Below are positions 61,678-64,000 of a DNA stretch of 64,000 bases, one piece after another. Where the stretch lies: positions 248,001 to 312,000 of the forward strand of contig NZ_JABJRC010000007.1 of assembly GCF_013131805.1 (NCBI RefSeq). Reading direction: 5' to 3'. The notes under the pieces were generated by a model that saw only the letters and a list, made by a program, of their open reading frames with translations, searched no databases and was not told where the DNA came from. This stretch comes from Kribbella sandramycini. Lineage in GTDB: Bacteria; Actinomycetota; Actinomycetes; Propionibacteriales; Kribbellaceae. A program made the translations under genes and the position numbers. The first letter of the stretch is position 1. Each line of letters begins with the position of its first letter.

Positions 61678-63243
61678 CTATTTCCAACTGCGCGCGGCCA
61701 GCAACCTGAGCGTGTACGGCGCTTGCGGCGCCCGGAGAACCGCCTCTCGGGCGCCCTGCTCGACCACGCGGCCCTGACTGAGCACAGCCACCCGATCGCA
61801 GAGCTGGTCGACCACCACGAGGTCGTGGGAGATGAAGAGACAGGCGAAGTGCAGGTCGCGCTGGAGGGAGCGGATGAGCTCCAGGACGGTCGCCTGCACG
61901 GAGACATCCAGGGCGGACGTCGGCTCGTCGGCGATCAGCAGCGGGGGATCGAGCGCGAGCGCGCGGGCGATCGAGACGCGCTGCCGCTGACCGCCGGACA
62001 GCTCATGCGGATAGCGATCGGCCCAGGACCGCGGCAACTCGACGCTCTCCAGCAGGTCGCCGACCCGGGCCCGCAGCGCAGCGCCCCGGACGCCGCGGTG
62101 GACGGCCAGCGGCTCACCGATCGAGCGCCCGATCGCGGCCCGCGGATTGAGCGAGCCGGCCGGATTCTGGAACACCACCCCGATCCCCGAGCGGATCCGG
62201 CGCAGCGCGGCCGGACGCGCGCCGGTCAGCGACTCCCCACCGACGCGGATCTCGCCCGCGGTGATCGGCGCCAGCCCGAGCACCGCCTTGGCGATCGTCG
62301 ACTTCCCCGACCCCGACTCCCCGACCAGCCCGGTGATCTCCCCCGGGTCGAGCCGCAGACTGACGCCGTCCACCGCACGGCCGGTCCGCCGGTAGTCGAC
62401 CGTCAGCTCCTCGATCGACAACACCGGTACGACGTCGCCCACGGCCCCGGTCTGATCCCGGGCGCCGCCGCGCGGGATCGCCGCCAACAGCTCCCGCGTG
62501 TACGCCGTCTGCGGTCGCTCGAACAGCTCCGCGACCGGGGCCGTCTCGACCACAGCCCCGTCCCGCAGCACGACGACCCGATCGGCGACGTCCGCGACCA
62601 CGCCCAGGTCGTGGGTGATGAGCAGGATCGCGCCGGAGATCTCGGCCCGCACAGCGAGCAGGACGCCGAGGATCTCCTGCTGCACGGTGACGTCCAGCGC
62701 CGTGGTCGGCTCGTCCGCGATCAGCAACTCCGGATCACCCGCGACCGCGAGCGCGATCATCACCCGCTGACACTGACCACCGGACAGCTGATGCGGATAC
62801 GACCGGAACCGGTCCGCGGGGATCTCGACCAGCTCCAGCAGCTCGACCGCCCGCGCCCGGGCCGCGGGCCGCGACAACCCCGGCCGATAGGCCCGGATCG
62901 TCTCGACCAGCTGCGACCCGATCGTGAACACCGGGTCGAGCGCGCCGACCGGATCCTGGAAGACCATCGCGATCCGCCGCCCGCGCAACGCCGTCAGCTC
63001 ACGCCGGTTCATCGACACCACATCCGCGCCGCCGAACGCGATCCGGCCGGACACGGTCGCGTTCGCCGGCAGCAGCCCAACCGCCGCCAACGCGGTCACG
63101 CTCTTCCCGGATCCCGACTCCCCGACCAGCGCAAGCACCTCGCCGGGCCGGACGCCGAGACTGACCCGATCGACCGCACGCACCGTCGTCCCCCCGACAG
63201 CGAAGTCCACCGTCAGGTCGCTGAAGCTCAGGACATCGGTCAC
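61678..63243 (-). CDS. Oligopeptide/dipeptide ABC transporter ATPase, two ATPase domains fused (DppDF type)
   Basis: 521 residues from GTG 63243 (overlapping the upstream hydrolase stop as GTGA). Domain 1 (~5-255): Walker A 'GESGSGKSVTAL', signature 'LSGGQCQRVMIAL', Walker B 'LLIADEPTTALD'. Domain 2 (~275-520): 'GESGSGKSTIAKAV', 'LSGGQRQRVSIARAL', 'LLIADEPTSALDV'. A cysteine replaces Arg/Gln in the first signature. Powers uptake of small peptides through permeases not in the window, which are probably upstream beyond the right edge. Neighbouring S12 hydrolase suggests peptides are processed after or before import. Confidence 0.93.
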   Translation of the reverse strand: MTDVLSFSDLTVDFAVGGTTVRAVDRVSLGVRPGEVLALVGESGSGKSVTALAAVGLLPANATVSGRIAFGGADVVSMNRRELTALRGRRIAMVFQDPVGALDPVFTIGSQLVETIRAYRPGLSRPAARARAVELLELVEIPADRFRSYPHQLSGGQCQRVMIALAVAGDPELLIADEPTTALDVTVQQEILGVLLAVRAEISGAILLITHDLGVVADVADRVVVLRDGAVVETAPVAELFERPQTAYTRELLAAIPRGGARDQTGAVGDVVPVLSIEELTVDYRRTGRAVDGVSLRLDPGEITGLVGESGSGKSTIAKAVLGLAPITAGEIRVGGESLTGARPAALRRIRSGIGVVFQNPAGSLNPRAAIGRSIGEPLAVHRGVRGAALRARVGDLLESVELPRSWADRYPHELSGGQRQRVSIARALALDPPLLIADEPTSALDVSVQATVLELIRSLQRDLHFACLFISHDLVVVDQLCDRVAVLSQGRVVEQGAREAVLRAPQAPYTLRLLAARSWK

Positions 63244-64000
63244 ACCTCAGGCCTCCCCAGCACGGCCTGCTCGATGTGCTCGGTCCGCCGCGCCCGGAAC
63301 ACGTCGATCGGCCAGCGCGAGCTCCCGCCGTACCGAACCACGGCCGGCCGGCCGTCGGCGTCCCACGTGTACTCGACCCGCTCGCCCACCGAGCCGAACC
63401 CGGAGGTGGGCAGCACGCGCAGCGTGTTCGCGTCCACCACCTCGAGCTCCTCGTATCCGTCCAGCGGGCTCGGGTACGCCGGGTACAGCGCGACCAGCCG
63501 GCCGCCGAGCAGCGCGATCTCCATCACCGCGGTCAGGTTCGCGAAGCGGCCGCAGAACCGCCGTACGTCGACGCCGTCCGGCACCTTGGTCCGCACCGGC
63601 GGCTTGGCGGCGAGCTCCAGCAGCCGCATCACTCCGGTCGCGAGCGCGACCGCCGGGCCGGCGATGCAGTTGGTCAGCACCGAGACCGCCAGCTTGTCGA
63701 CCGGATCGATGAAGGTGCGTGTGGTGTGGCCCGGGTACCCGCCGCTGTGCCCGACCAGCCGCCGCTCGCCGATCTTGACGATCTCCATGCCGAGCCCGTA
63801 GCGCTCGATCTCGTTGCCGAAGGCGATCACCAGGCTCTCGTCGCGCTGCATCAGCCGCTTGCTCGCATCCGTGAGCAGCTTCTCGGCCCCGAAGAACTGG
63901 GCCGCGCCGAAGGCGGTCAGATCCTCGGCGGTCGAGTAGACGCCGGTCGCCGGCGCCATCGCCCGGGTGTCGGCATGCGGGATCACCTCGCGCCGGTCGT
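63240..64000 (-). CDS. Beta-lactamase-like serine hydrolase (S12), 5' end beyond window
   Basis: C-terminal 253 residues visible. The reading frame continues past the right edge, so the SxxK and YxN motifs are outside. What remains contains 'GHSGGYPGHTTRTF', the HxG-type third motif (nt ~63710-63760), preceded by 'GVYSTAEDLTAFGAAQF' and followed by a beta-rich C-terminal domain ('LPTSGFGSVGERVEYTWD') as in D-aminopeptidase and penicillin-binding-like hydrolases. Its stop overlaps the start of the peptide-ABC ATPase gene, so both are in one operon and may act on peptides. Confidence 0.85.
   Translation of the reverse strand, partial: DRREVIPHADTRAMAPATGVYSTAEDLTAFGAAQFFGAEKLLTDASKRLMQRDESLVIAFGNEIERYGLGMEIVKIGERRLVGHSGGYPGHTTRTFIDPVDKLAVSVLTNCIAGPAVALATGVMRLLELAAKPPVRTKVPDGVDVRRFCGRFANLTAVMEIALLGGRLVALYPAYPSPLDGYEELEVVDANTLRVLPTSGFGSVGERVEYTWDADGRPAVVRYGGSSRWPIDVFRARRTEHIEQAVLGRPEV

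Noticed and set aside
61723..63801. 692-codon open frame on the plus strand
   Set aside because: Antisense of the ABC ATPase and serine hydrolase; no protein motif and wrong codon bias.

Overview
The window comes from a high-GC actinomycete. Supporting signs are very strong G/C third-position bias, many GTG starts, tight ATGA/GTGA gene overlaps, AfsR/SARP regulators, a complete GlgE (maltose-1-phosphate) alpha-glucan pathway and an etf / methyltransferase / enoyl-CoA hydratase block that resembles mycobacterial chromosomes. A Kribbella/Nocardioides-type (Propionibacteriales) chromosome is my best guess, from overall gene content only. I saw no phage, IS element, CRISPR array, tRNA or rRNA. 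The DNA reads as ordinary chromosome with some accessory insertions.

Layout. 1-9.2 kb: the 3'-truncated end of a cysteine desulfurase gene (minus), then a plus-strand operon of a two-headed S9-S12 serine peptidase/hydrolase, an M20 amidohydrolase, a GNAT acyltransferase and an N-succinylamino-acid racemase/OSBS enolase, followed by a PucR-type regulator. 9.2-11.5 kb: a MerR regulator, an aminoglycoside-nucleotidyltransferase-like protein and an NAD-epimerase. 11.5-19.8 kb: a G-rich repetitive spacer, etfBA, a PRC-barrel/DUF2382 stress protein, a second G-rich repeat spacer, a methyltransferase, and a four-gene minus operon (enoyl-CoA hydratase, methyltransferase, hexapeptide acyltransferase, Ala-rich membrane protein). 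From memory this matches the order of the M. tuberculosis Rv3025c-Rv3039c locus tied to methylglucose lipopolysaccharide, but the GH57 and glycosyltransferase genes are absent. 19.9-22 kb: two Gfo/Idh/MocA dehydrogenases.

22-52.5 kb is an alpha-glucan island: glgX, then glgP and glgE divergently, treS-maltokinase and glgB. TreS turns trehalose into maltose, maltokinase makes maltose-1-phosphate, GlgE polymerises it and GlgB branches it; GlgP and GlgX degrade the product. Other modules sit between these genes: an SGNH hydrolase, a MerR-transglutaminase pair, two large SARP/AfsR-type ATPases, a secreted 1471-residue subtilase flanked by two paralogous winged-helix regulators, an arfABC-like envelope operon (including a 35-residue membrane protein) and a HicA-like ORF. 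52.5-64 kb: a GNAT-Nudix fusion, a DUF1345 membrane protein, an ECF42-type sigma factor with its DGPF/YCII partner, an EthA-like Baeyer-Villiger monooxygenase behind a 20-bp palindrome, a thioredoxin-TPR protein without the CxxC motif, a K+-channel-like RCK protein, an isobutyryl-CoA mutase large subunit, a duplicated oligopeptide ABC ATPase and the end of a serine hydrolase.

Coordinates follow the start codons I judged best supported by Shine-Dalgarno position, paralogue alignment or overlap. Functional calls rest on reading the motifs by eye; no database search was made. M. tuberculosis locus numbers are from memory.
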